From Strongylocentrotus droebachiensis (lineage: Eukaryota; Echinodermata; Echinoidea; Camarodonta; Strongylocentrotidae), in the NCBI GenBank assembly GCA_035222895.1, contig JAVYIG010000316.1, positions 248,001 to 312,000 of the forward strand: 64,000 nt of DNA, given 5' to 3'. This document shows, piece by piece, positions 33,543 to 45,787 of this stretch; the first letter of the stretch is position 1, and the number at the start of each line of letters is the position of its first letter. The translations under genes were made by a program, and so were the position numbers. The notes under the pieces were generated by a model. It was not told the origin of the DNA, made no database searches, and saw only the letters and a program-made list of their open reading frames with translations.

Positions 33543-36500
33543 TCACTTACTCTCAGGGCTGGGTGTGGTCTTGTCCATCACTGGCTCACTCTCACATTTG
33601 ACCTCGTCGACCTCTGGTTCAGGAATTCTCTTCTCGCTTATCGCTTCCTGAGGAGGAGATTCAACTTCTTTGGGAACCGGATCTGAAGGGATGGCATCTA
33701 TTGCCATCTGAGCATCCCTTGGCTCCATCTCGACCTCCTGTGCTTTGTCCTCCTTTCGTTCATCCTCCTTTTTCAAAACAGCTTCACTTGTATCCATGTC
33801 TTCAACGTTATTCATCAGCACATCTTCAGGCTTCACAACCGCTTCTGTCTTCACTGCTGCTTCCGTCTCCACCGTTGCTTCCGTCTTTGCCACTGCCTCT
33901 GGCTTTACTGCCATGTCCTGTGTCTTTCCCTCCGACCCCTCGACACTCTCTGGATGACTCACTGGATGACCATCTCCTTGTCTTAGAGCTTCCTGGTCGC
34001 TGCTTTCATCCTCCTCCTCCTCCTCCAGGTCTGGATAGTAGATCTTGAGCCTGACATGCCATGCGATGCTGGTACAGGCCGAGAGGGTCTTGAACTGATG
34101 GACCACGTTCCTGGGGATGAAGTAGATATCATTGTCCCGCAGCCTGATCCTGGCGTAACGGATTCCTTGTCTCCTCAGCTGGTTCAACTTGGCATCTTCC
34201 ACCCACTGTACACACTGCAAACAAATACAAGAGTGAAATTGAATGCTGGCCTATCAAAGTCATGTACATGTAAAGTCATGTTTTTTTATATAGATTACCT
34301 TTCGAACAAGTCGCAATGAGAACTCCTAATTGAATATACCGGTTACCAAAAGTGTAGTTTCAACAGACAGGTTGCATTTTTCTACAGGTTCATGTAGGTG
34401 GTCACTGTAGCAGGCTTGATTGTACTTTAATATCATATACGTGTACATGTAACATTTTATAGGCAATCGCCAGTAATAGTAAAAGCATAAATTTGTTCCA
34501 GTTAAATAATCTTAAATTTATAGAATCTAAGTGTCAACATTACCATCACATAGAAACAATCATTACGTAACTGAATGAACATGACTGAATTGAATTGTTC
34601 ATGTAGTGTAATTTGTTCAGTATAAATATGAACACTTGGTGCTCCGAAATCAGTGGAATATATGGTCGGACCTGGTTAAACCTAGTTCTTCTTTACAAAC
34701 AATACGAGCCGTTGATATGAAGTGTAAAGGAAAAGAGTGCAAACCTGTGAAACAGGAGGTTCATGTAGGTCTAGCTGCATGGCTTCTGTGACATCAACAA
34801 AGCTAGCCGAATGGAATGCAATAACATCTTTCACTTCTCTGTTAGGTCCCCTGTAATATAATAGAATAGAATAGAAATGTTTTTATTCAAAAGATCATCG
34901 CAGCCAGTGGCTGAATTGCGATCCATTTCACAAAGATACAATACAATTGCAATTCAAATTGAAATAACACAATAACACATAAATACAAAATCGAACATAT
35001 AGACATTTCATAAAAATTCATTGATCGAGAAAGAGAAAGGGAGAGATGTAGGAGAGGGAGAGTTGGAGTGATGACAAAGAGAGAGAAAGAGAGAAAGAAA
35101 GAGAGAGAAGGAGAAGGGGGGGGGGCGAAAGAGAGAGACGGAAAGAGAGGGAGAGAGGGAGAGACACAGAGAGAGAGAGGGATGAAGAGGGGAAGAGACA
35201 GACAAAGGGTACTTTATCATTAGAGATGAGGGGAGATGGCAAGAAACATTCAGCAATGCAGATAAAAACTATCAAAAGTCATTCACATAGTTCAATCATG
35301 GACTGTGAATTTCTAAAAATATAATTTATATTGGTATTTCATTTTATTAAGAAGATTTATAAAGTAAGGAAGAGAGCTGCACTGGTAGCGTTTTGTTTTA
35401 CAGTGGTATTGTTTAAACTTTGATTGAGATCTTAGAGAATAAGTGCTTTGTTGTCTGAGATGTAAATAATCTTTAAATTGTGGGTGTTTGGCAAGAGCAT
35501 TGGAAAACTGCTCACATCTTGCTTCTAATGAATGTAGATTGCATGTTTCCAATGCTGCTTCATAATTTCCATACTGACGTCCTAAAATGATTTTGCAAGC
35601 TCTTTTCTGAATACGTTCTATAGTATATACATGAAGTTTTGTTAAGTTACCATTGAAAACCGGCACCCCATAATCTAGCGTGTACACAACAGAAAAAATA
35701 CTTATTGCTTATCTTTTTTAAGAATGAATACATCTTTGAAACAAGCAGAACATGGACAATTTACACATGATTTCATCTGTCCAACACATTCGTTCGATGA
35801 TTTAGTGATTTTACCTGTAAAAAATAACAGCTTCATGTGTACATTTGTACACATTGCATGCGTACTTGTATGTCTCAACTATAAATACTATAGATCCGTT
35901 GCATTCTGTTTAAATTTCAATTAATTTTTTCATTAAAAAAACAAACATTTGGATCAAATACATGAAATAACTCAAATTAAATCACTCATTTTCTTTTTCT
36001 TGTTTACAGGACAAGGGAAATGAAATCAGCATTCATTCTAATTGCTAACCCGGACTCTGACAATTGACTCTTGGAACATTCTAAAGATTTTCCAAACTCA
36101 CCCAAAATCATTGACATGTACTGCTTTCAGGACTCCTACAGCAGCCGTGGTGATCCTATCAAAACCTTGACCAACATGGTCAGCATGGCAGCGAGTCCTA
36201 TCCTCTACCAATACTTCCCGAGGTTCAGATACACGAGGTAGGTATTGAAGGTTCTTCAGCTCATTCAGGCCAGTTCTAGTAAACAGAAGATTCGAATAAT
36301 ATGGCATAAACAGACTTGACATACATTGTAGATAACAATAATGTGCCTATATTGTATCAACAAAGAATGAACAAAATGATACTGAACACTCTATTTTTCA
36401 TTATTGGTCTTCATTGCTCATTAGTAATACATAAAAGTGGCTAAAATTCCTCCTTCCAATCTTTCCATCAGTACATGTAAATAAACTCATCTCTTGTTCC

Positions 36501-39500
36501 AAGTCATCGACTCTGACCATTGTACATCTACATTGTAACTTGTGCAATTTTATTTAATATCTTACATTTGGTATCCAAACGTCTATTTCTATTTGAAGTG
36601 AAGTGTGAATTGAAAATAATGGAATTACAGTCTTCTTTCTATGATGATAAATTGTTCTGATGTAACTGGATTAACTCACCTTCTTTTCTTCATTGGCGAC
36701 CTTGGCAAATCAGCTGGAGGAACAAGCTGCTCACCAGGACGAACCCACAGAATTGGTCCATCATTACTCTCTTTCCTGGACTCCATCTTCTCTGCAGACA
36801 TAGGACCCCAAGGCATGGAATGCTTCAAGAATGGATTCTCCTCTAGGATGCACAGAAAGTGTTGAAAGTAATCCCCTACCTCCTCATTGACAGTACCCAC
36901 CAGACTCATCTGCAGGAGTGGCCCTGACCTGCAGGTGCCATTACAGTATGTCTTCTGTACCTCTGCATAGTACTCAGGCATGGTGGTGGATACGATGTCA
37001 GACTTGCCCATTAGCTCACGTTTGACGATCGTCTGTGGGTGATTGGCTGCAAAGTAACCGATGAAGTCTGGCATATACGTGGCCGCATCATGCACTATCC
37101 CCATCACATGTTCAGTGACACCTTCTGTCTTTTCCCCGAAGACAATTTCAAAGTATTCCTCAACAAACTGCTTCATCTCATCGTCTTTAAAATGCGCAAT
37201 TTCCTGAGCGTACACGTGAACGACAGAAGCATCACCATTTGGTTGATGTTCAATATGAATGTACTTTGAAAAATTTGACTTCTTTTCCTGCCTGGTTTCC
37301 TTGTCGAACACACCCACACTGTATTCTTTGTCTATGAAAAACTGATTTGAATGATTGCTATCAGGACTTTTGACCTTATTGAAGAATAAAGGAGACTCTG
37401 GCTGAGAATGAGGAGCCTGCTTCATGGGTGAGGGAGAAGGAGATGATTGGGTAGGCGATGTCGGGATGTCTGCTGTTCCTTCATGCTCATTGTTGGCACC
37501 ATCTTTCTGGTTTTGATGATGGGTTTGATGGTGGTGGTGACGATGGTGATGGTGACCCCGATGATGGCGGTGATGCTTGTGATGTTTCTTGGGCTTGTGA
37601 GAGATGATGTCAGACTTCTTGATATGAAGCTTGAGCTCACATAACCCATCTTTCTTCACAATCCTGGCAGGTGATGTGGTAGTTGTTCCTTGAGTGATGA
37701 CAGGCTTTCCTTCAGCTGAAAAGGCAGGAATAAATCAAATGAACTTTAATCGACATGCATCAATGAATGAATTACAATCAGCGCTGGCCTGAAGAAAATA
37801 CCATGTTTCACGTCCGGATGAAGCGGGGCTTTTTATTTTTCAAGATGGCCGACATTAAAGATTTTCGGCAATCCCTGGGTAACTGTGTTCGCTATAAATG
37901 AAATGAAATAGCCACACAAGAACTGAACATATTTACATCGTTTTAGTGCTGTTTTAGCACCATGTTTTACACTTTTACACTTCACACAACAAATCCCTTT
38001 ATATCTGTGACAGAAAACAACTGATTTACTGCAAAAATATTGACACAGTACATACCAATGCAATCAGGGTTTTGTAGCCTCTCTTACCAGTCGCATTTAG
38101 CTACCATTGTCAACGGAGAAAGGCCAATATCACTCCACTTTTTAAGAAGGGCTCTACCACTGACCCAGCAAATTACCGCCCTATTTCACTCACGAGTACC
38201 TGTTGTAAATTATTGGAACATATTATTGATAGTAATCTCATGAGCCACCTTAGCGAACTCGATATTCTTGCAGAAAATCAACACGCACTTAGGAGACGCA
38301 GATCATGTGAATCTCAACTTATTTTGACGATAAACGACCTGGCTAAGAACCTGGATGAAAAAGCCACCACAGATAACACTTGACTTTTCTAAAGCTTTTG
38401 ATGTCATCCCCCACCAGAAGTTACTTCACAAGCTAGATTATTATGGAATCCGTTCAGATAACTTAAGATGGGTGTCAAATTTCCTTACAAAACGACTACA
38501 ACGCGTATGTGTAAACGGAAAACATTCCGACTGGAAGCCAGTTCTAAGTGGAACCCCGCAAGGCACTGTGCTCGGTCCCCACTTGTTCTTGCTCTTCATA
38601 AATGACATTCACGACAAAGTCAAAAGCACCACCAAGCTATTTGCAGACGATTGCATGCTGTACCGTCCAGTGAAATCAGTGAACGACGTGGATATCCTGC
38701 AACAAGACCTTGATGCAATGGTGGAGTGGTCTCAGAAATGGGGCATGAAATTCAACCCCAAAAAGTGTGAATCAATGCGTGTCACCAGGAAGAAGAAACC
38801 GGGTAAATCTTCATACAACCTCCTTGGTGTCACCCTGGAAGAATGTAAGCAGACAAAATACCTTGGTGTTGTGATCCAGAACGACCTCCGATGGAATGGC
38901 CAAACTCACCTCGCAACAACAAAAGCTATTGGGGTTTTGAGTTTTCTGAGACGAAACTTTCGTCACTGCTCAACTTCCATTAAGGAGAAACTCTACCTCA
39001 CCCTCGTTAGGCCACACTTAGATTACGCAGTTGCTGCTTGGGACCCATACACAGCTAAGAACATTTCTTCTATCGAACGAGTCCAGAGGCAGGCAGCCCG
39101 TTTTGTCACAAGCACTTATCAGAGAGAAGCAAGCGTCACCCACCTTCTAAATTCTCTTAAGTGGAACTCCCTCCAAGACAGATGCGAAGCTCACCGTCTA
39201 AGCTGTTTCCACAAAATGTTACATGGCCAGCTGGACATAGATGCCCGAACCCACATTAAACCTAAACCAGATCGTAGCAGACGCGGGCACTCAAATCAGT
39301 TTGAAATACCATTAGCCAGATTGGATGTATACAAGAACTCATTCTTTCCTCGCACAACCGGAGCATGGAATAATCTTGATCCGACCTTAGTATCCCTGAC
39401 TGACTCAGCAAAGTTTAAAGTAGCACTCCTTTCTAAATAAGTCCACTCTCTGCCACCACGACCTCCAGTTTAAATTCCACCAGGAATCTTTTGGAGGAAC

Positions 39501-41919
39501 AACAACCAAGTACTAAGTACCAAGTACATTGGGGGTGATGAATGTTACAGCTAAAAGAAACAGCCGCCTCAGTTTCAGTGCCCCTATCCATAATCTACAA
39601 TGCATCATTGAAGGAAGGCAAACTACCAAGTGCATGGAAGGTCAGTCATGTGGTACCTGTCCACAAAAAAGCCAGTAAGATGGATGTTAAGAACTACAGA
39701 CCAATCAGCTTGACATCAGTACCATGCAAAATTCTGGAGTCACTCATTCGAGATGAGATAGTTGCCCACCTGATGGAAAATGACCTACTTTGTGATGAAC
39801 AGCATGGCTTCGTTCCAGGACGCTCTTGTGTGACACAGCTTCTGACTGTCATGGAGGCATGGACTGAGATACTGGATAAAGGAACCCCTATCGATATGGT
39901 ATACCTAGACTTCAAGAAAGCTTTCGATAGTATACCTCACCTTCGCCTTCTATCAAAACTTGAGACATACGGTATATGTGGCCAAATTAAGGAATGGATA
40001 GCAGACTTCCTCCAAGGTAGATGCCAGAGAGTTAGAGTCAATGATGAGTTATCTGACTGGACAAAAGTAAGGAGCGGAGTGCCGCAGGGTAGTGTTCCTC
40101 GGCCCAACAATGTTTGTCTTGTGCATCAATGACCTACCAGATGGACTTCAAGGGTCTGTCAAGATCTATGCTGACGACACTAAACTGTATGGCAAAGCAT
40201 CCACCAAAGATGATCTGTGCTCAATCCAATCTGACCTTGATGCACTAAATGGAATGGAGCAATACATGGCAAATGCACTTCAACACACAAAAGTGCAAAG
40301 TACTACACATAGGCCCAGGAAACGTCATACACATCTATGCCCTTGGAGATGATGTCCTTGAAGCTACATCAGTGGAGAAAGATCTCGGCATCCTCATTGA
40401 TGACGAGCTAAAGTTCCATAACCATGTGGCATATGCTGTCAAGAAAGCCAACGGAGTACTCTCCTGCATCCGTCGCAGCTTTGAGTGCAGAGACAGGTCC
40501 ACAATTCCAAAGCTGTACAAAGGCCTTGTCAGACCTCTCATAGATTACGGAGATTCCATATGGTACCCTCGCTTCAAGACAGACTCCAAAACCATAGAGA
40601 GGGTGCAGAAGAGAGCTACCAAAATGATTTATGACATCCGCTACCGTCCTTACATAGAGAGACTTCGGGCGCTCAACCTTCCCTCCCTCGAATATCGCAG
40701 ACGGCGAAGCGACATGATTCAGGTTTTCAAAATCATCCATGGACTTGAACGCATCCCAGTTGATACCTTCTTTGAACACTCGACTAGCAACACAAGAGGC
40801 CACAGTCTAAATATCGTAAAACAAAGATGCTCAACGAAGATTAGGCAGGATGCATTCAGCCAACGTGTCATCAATGACTGGAACACACTTCCTGAAGAGG
40901 TAGTCACTGCTACCACGGTGAATGCCTTTAAAGCCAGACTGGATCGAGTATGGAAGGACAAGAGTTTCTGCTCCCCATATGAGTAGAATACCCGACGCAG
41001 AAATGAGCCAGACAAACTTACCAAGAAGACACCCAACTACGAGAAGGAAGAAAATGAAATTGAACTGGAAGCCCGACTGCTGAGAACACAGCATTCTTCC
41101 AGAATCTCGGGTAAAGGTAAAGGTAAAGTATGTAAAAACTACATGATCACATTCACGAAACCGTGATCACATTTACACAATTGCACAAAGTCAAAGGACC
41201 ACTCGTAGCCATGATTTTAGATTCATTCTCCTGATGACTTACAACTAGACGCTTTTGCCATGCTAATTGGCATGGCAAGATCGACGCAAGACGGCAGGTA
41301 AATACTAAAATAGACTCATGCAAAGACATATTTAGATGGTTTGGTAGCTACACGATGTAGAAAGAAACCGAGAGAGTTTATAATATATAGAAAACTACGA
41401 ACTCGCAAGTATTTGTTTGCCAACGGATTTGATGTGATTTTTTAATATATTTTTCTCATTTTGGGGAAATAAAAAAAAAAATTAAGTTAAGAGAAGACCA
41501 TTTGATTAATTGTTCATAATCAACATAGACTAGACTATAATATCTGGACTGTATCTTTTCAATTATTGGAATATTAATTGATAGAATGAATTACCAGGTT
41601 CATCTCCCCGACTTGAAGGTCTGTGTTTCTGCCTACTGGGCGACGGGGAAAGCTCTGGGTCGCTTGTACTCGAATACCGTTGCCGATAGTCATTGTACAT
41701 GTCCTCCATATAACCCGAACTCGACAAACGTCGGTAGTCATGCTGCACTCTTCGCCTTTTGCCATATTCTGGACTGCTCAAGACTCCTTCTGGTGATTGA
41801 ATATTATCTATTTTCACTTCTGAAAAAACTGGGAGTGAATTTTCTTCTTCAGGCGCCTTGTTTTCCACATCTGAAGTGAAGCCTGTTTCAGGCTTCACAA
41901 TGACCTCGTCATCTGCCAT
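33543..41919 (-). CDS. RSBN1: RSBN1-type protein (round spermatid basic protein 1; JmjC histone demethylase family)
   Basis: Exons (minus): 41919-41595, 37715-36680, 36275-36102, 34850-34745, 34214-33543; all phases agree and give about 770 residues, near the vertebrate length. Relatives include C. elegans DPY-21, a nuclear H4K20me2 demethylase. Exon 1 is Ser/Arg-rich. Exon 2 has a long His/Lys-rich stretch, then the conserved core ([51 protein letters not shown]). Exon 3 has [15 protein letters not shown] and His484-Ala-Asp486, the likely iron-binding HxD; a later His in AWHVRLK (exon 5) may be the third ligand. Exon 5 also has [24 protein letters not shown] and an acidic tail with degenerate KPEAV/KTEAV repeats. 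The start is MADDEV: an acceptor-like TTTCGTTCAG lies just 5' of it, so the longer upstream frame is probably intron or UTR. Introns 1 and 4 hold LINEs. The stop overlaps a possible donor. Confidence 0.9.
34862..35700 (-). mobile_element. 5'-truncated LINE, 3' part, in RSBN1 intron 4
   Basis: 35687-35313 (minus) encodes the C-terminal region of an APE-type LINE reverse transcriptase protein: LDYGVPVF, then [24 protein letters not shown] and LHSLEARC. It is followed by a GA/CT-rich stretch (35019-35200) and a 3' end reading AATAAAAACATTTC with a TTCTATTCTATT tail. The element is in the same orientation as RSBN1 and its tail stops about 10 bases before the exon 4 acceptor. Confidence 0.75.
38095..39535 (+). 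mobile_element. LINE fragment with reverse transcriptase (copy 1), RSBN1 intron 1
   Basis: An APE-type non-LTR element of the CR1/Jockey-like group, antisense to RSBN1. 38120-38384 reads [18 protein letters not shown] and onward, then a frame break with a TGA near 38381. 38355-39440 continues with [33 protein letters not shown], the FADD active site (38640-38651), then the thumb and C-terminal region ([27 protein letters not shown]). The endonuclease half is missing, so the copy is 5'-truncated and dead. A 3' UTR-like segment runs from 39441 to about 39535. Confidence 0.88.
39540..41125 (+). mobile_element. LINE fragment with reverse transcriptase (copy 2), RSBN1 intron 1
   Basis: A second, different element of the same broad group directly behind copy 1. 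It has [48 protein letters not shown] and SGVPQGSV, then a frame shift near 40098; the YADD site at 40167-40178 lies in the next frame. Another shift near 40285 is followed by the C-terminal part ([27 protein letters not shown]) with a stop at 40984-40986. The 3' end carries GGTAAAGGTAAAGGTAAAG, a short tandem tail typical of such LINEs. 5'-truncated and inactive. Confidence 0.88.
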
Positions 41920-42136
41920 GTTTTTCTGAACGAAAAATGCAGTCAAGATCAAGTAGCGTAAGTGATAAAACGTATACCGTACTAAATATAAACGTTGATT
42001 TAAATGTAAACTATTAAAAAGATAACGATTTTTGTGTGCAGCTCCTGCGTGCACGCTTCGCGATGGCTTGTGGCCGCGTTTTTTAATGTGTTGTTTGTTC
42101 GTTCGTTATGGTTTGTTTGTCTGTATAATCATCATC

Positions 42137-42446
42137 TGTCTAATTGTCTTTCTTTTGAAGTTAGAGCAGTAAGGCCTAAACAACCTTTTAAAAAACATGC
42201 TTGAAAGATCGCAGGGTCCCTAATTATACTGCGCCTACCCGGCACTGGCGAGTTATTTAAAACGCCAAAGGACTAAAGTGATAGTTGTTGAGATGTAATT
42301 TCCCCGGGAATTTCCCTCACTCTCTAGTTTCTACTATTAATCCATCTGTCTTTCTTTTTATCTTCTGTTTAGAGCGGTAAGGCCTAACAAAACTTTTAAA
42401 ACAGAAATACTGACATTCTGTTGAAAGATCGCAGGGTCCCTATAAC
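42137..42446. repeat. Duplicated segment, two copies about 210 bp apart
   Basis: Both copies contain GTCTTTCTTTT, TTAGAGC.GTAAGGCCTAA, AACTTTTAAAA-like sequence and GAAAGATCGCAGGGTCCCT. They lie at about 42146-42222 and 42348-42443. Confidence 0.8.
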
Positions 42447-42639
42447 TTCTTTTGTTTTTCTTTTGTTTTATATAATGTAACAAAATGTAAAGGTAACCAC
42501 AAGCATAATAACGTAAATGCTTTCAAGGTTTCCGGCTCCCCATTACTGTAGATTAAGTTAGCATTCTTTGTATTTAATGACTTGCTTAAGATCGTTTTTA
42601 TTGATGTTGAATAACGATGAATCATCTGAATTCTGATGA

Positions 42640-43015
42640 TGATAGTTTCCCCCAATTACCCCCCCCCCGGCCCCCCGAGGACAATCACCACCCCCCCCCC
42701 CCCCCGAGTCCTCTCCGGAAAATAACCTACCGGAAAATTACACGGGCCCGAGGACAATATTACCCCCCTCTCTCAAGGACAATTAACCCTGAGTATTACA
42801 CCCGAAAAAACAAATCTGCATGCTTATATATGACTTGCATCGGGGCCCTTTAACGAACAGGAGAGGGGGGATAATAATGTCTTCGGGCCGGGTGGTTGTC
42901 TTTGGGGGCAGGTGGGTAATTGTCCTATAGGGGAGGGGTGGGGTAACTGATGTCCTTGGGGGAGGGGGGGGGTAATGTTCCGGGGGTAATATTGTCCTCG
43001 ATCACGGGCCGGATA
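42640..43015. repeat. GAGGACAATTACCCCC-type repeats in two inverted blocks
   Basis: The left block (42645-42800) has repeated GAGGACAAT, TTACCCCC and CCCGAGGAC words; the right block (42860-43015) has their complements (GGGGGTAAT, ATTGTCCT). Long C or G runs separate the words. Confidence 0.7.
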
Positions 43016-44301
43016 ACATAAAAAATCCTAAATACACTACGGCCATGCTTTATGGCAAGGCACGCGGGCACACAGAGGATTTTTCATGCAGGGGACCGGT
43101 AAAATGCAATGAGTTATTGAAAATTTATTGCATTTTCTTTAAAAAAATTATGTGGGAACTGCCCCCCTACGGGCATGGCCCCCGCTGCGCGTACAGTCAT
43201 GGTTTACAACGCAATGGTCTAGTAACTGTGAGGCCCCACTGATCAAAACCGTGTCGATGTGCCGTATTAGCTTTTGTGGGGCATTTATATCCTCATTACT
43301 GTCATTTATGACTCAAGGGCGTAGGTCCCCTAGTTGATAAGCATATTAGCATGCATACACATGCTTTATCACGGTCACTCAAAACTAACACTGGCAAATA
43401 AAATAAAATATGAGAATGTTATCTAGATCTCATATTAGGAAAAAATCATCAGTGTCAAAATAATTCCATAAATTGGGGTAAAAAGAAAATATTCCAACTA
43501 TTATGAGCGACAGTGTAGTATATACGTTAACTTGAATGCCCTGCGTCTTTACCAGCTAGCTCCTCAAGACGGTGCTTATGAGCGCTAAATTTCAACCGCG
43601 GTCTCTATAGGGGCTTTTTCATTACAACCATCACAATTTATTGTTACAATACTTATAGAAAGTCTCCAGTAGGCAGGTTCCTGGTAATAAACTTCTTCCA
43701 CTGGATATGAAATCACGAAGATCACAAAAAGACATTTAATCAAATTAACAGAAAACGAGAGAGCATGTGCACTGGTCGCTTATATTATTTTTTTGAGGGG
43801 GGAGGTGCCTGTTTCCTATTTTGCCCGCTATTTTGTTTTCCCAGCCATAGGGAGTTCCCCATGCAGGCCAGTGTAATAGATCTAGATACCAAAATATCAT
43901 TAACAAAACAAAAAAACTTTTCAAGGTTAAGTAACCTCAGACACTAACTCGAAACAAATAACCCAACGATACGGTATGCCGCATTTTTACCAAAATATTT
44001 TTGTTTCTTATTTTTGTTTTCAAATTTCGGTACGGGAATCAAATATAGCGCCAAGCGCCACGTCACATCACTTTTATGATTCGAATTATTCGGTGAAGAG
44101 TGGAGGCTAAGCCTAAGCAGTAAGGTAAGGTTTTATAAATGTTTTTGAATATTTTCAATTAAACCAAGGTTTCATACAGTATGACTTATTAAAGCAGTAG
44201 ATTCTTGAGCCGAAGTTTAAACGGTGGAAATTTGGAGGTGGTAAATAAAACAAGGAGAGAGATCTAATGGAAGTATCGCGGTCAGGCATGACAGGGATAA
44301 C

Positions 44302-45134
44302 CTAGACCGAATTTTCCGTCTCTTTCGTTCGTTAGCCTCTTATTGGGGTAGGGTCGGCCGGCTCTCTCTTTAGAGACGGAAACCGTCTAATCACATGTCC
44401 TTGATAACGCCACGACCAACTCTGGTCGTAGCGTTTTGCCCCCAAAATCCCCCTAAATGTCATTTTACCTCGTGTATATCTAAATGTAAATTAGGCCTAG
44501 GGTATAATAATTCGGTTCCACTTACTAACTTGCTTGAAATAATCCGTTTAATGGTCCCTTTTAAGGAAATTATGGGTCTAAATTGACAGCCGTGTTGAAA
44601 ATCTTGCAAGTCGTGTTAAACTCTCGCTGCCGGAGTCATCTAAATCAATCTCATCCCTTCTAGTCTACGCCGAAGGCAAAATGATTATGAAGGAAAAACT
44701 GTGCGCCGTCTACACGTTCGTAATGGCGTTATCACAGTTTTTCTTTCATAATCATTTTGCCTTCGGCGTAGACTAGAAGGGATGAGATTGATTTAGATGA
44801 CTCCGGCAGCGAGAGTTTAACACGACTTGCAAGATTTTCAACACGGCTGTCAATTTAGACCCATAATTTCCTTAAAAGGGACCATTAAACGGATTATTTC
44901 AAGCAAGTTAGTAAGTGGAACCGAATTATTATACCCTAGGCCTAATTTACATTTAGATATACACGAGGTAAAATGACATTTAGGGGGATTTTGGGGGCAA
45001 AACGCTACGACCAGAGTTGGTCGTGGCGTTATCAAGGACATGTGATTAGACGGTTTCCGTCTCTAAAGAGAGAGCCGGCCGACCCTACCCCAATAAGAGG
45101 CTAACGAACGAAAGAGACGGAAAATTCGGTCTAG
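44302..45134. mobile_element. Near-perfect 402-bp-arm palindrome (foldback element candidate)
   Basis: Arms 44302-44703 and 44733-45134 are inverted copies with no net indel and very few differences (one seen next to the centre). The 29-base spacer starts CGCCGTCTACACG. Outer ends read CTAGACCGAATTTTCC and its complement. GGATAAC is present directly outside both ends (44295-44301 and 45135-45141), or GGGATAAC if the last base is shared, which fits a 7-8 bp target duplication. Each arm holds the same 63-codon frame by symmetry; it has no recognised domain. Confidence 0.75.
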
Positions 45135-45787
45135 GGATAACCCGACCCTGATCCCACCGCGCCCGGGTTGCTTCGGCTGCGCTGGGGCGGCACTTGAGTC
45201 GGACTAGCCGGTACTTGTTCGGCAGTCAGTTCACGTTCGTTCAAATGGTGCCTGGATTTAATCTCATCAGCTTGAATGCCAATAACTTTTTAAAGGGTAC
45301 TAAAGCCAAACTTTAGTGAAGTATGAAAAGACAAACGGATTTAAACAAAGTTGTAGGTCAGCTCTCAAATTTTATTGGACAAATGACATGATTGACATTG
45401 CCAAACAATTTTTTAGATTCAATGATATCTCGTTCTGTTCTTGTAAAATCTAAAGATGTATCTGGGTGAATTGTTTGCAAAATGTGGTACGGTCCAGCCA
45501 TGCTAGGTTTAAGATGGAAGTGAGGAAAAATCAGTGGAAGATTGTAAGAAAGGGGAATGAGTAGATCTAGACTAATTGACATTTCACTTTCAGTTTTTCA
45601 TTGTAACTAATTTGTATTTATTTATTTTTGTTGGGGTGGGACAAGGGAGAACTTGTAATACCAATTTAGGGTAACCGTAATTTGTTCTCTTTTTTCATCT
45701 CCTATTGCATCATGTTTTACATTCATCAATTCTTACATGATTGTGCTCTTGCGCTGCGTTTATCAAATAATCAATTCCAGATACAAG

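Larger units (their letters stand above)
41920..44293. other. Upstream region between RSBN1 and PORCN, with repeats
   Basis: No coding exon supported. The RSBN1 promoter and 5' UTR are expected near 41926-42100, where CG dinucleotides are frequent (AAGCCATCGCGAAGCGTGC on the minus strand). A possible donor GTAAGGTTTT near 44122 could end a non-coding PORCN exon, but this is weak. A 63-codon frame near 44395 belongs to the palindrome. Confidence 0.35.

Noticed and set aside
40408-41036. Minus-strand frames over the LINE
   Set aside because: Shadows of the reverse transcriptase coding strand.
41926-42054. Upstream in-frame extension of RSBN1 exon 1
   Set aside because: It lies before an acceptor-like site and does not resemble the family's N-terminus; the MADDEV start is preferred.
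44395-45041. Two identical 63-codon proteins on opposite strands
   Set aside because: A consequence of the palindrome; no family signature or start context.
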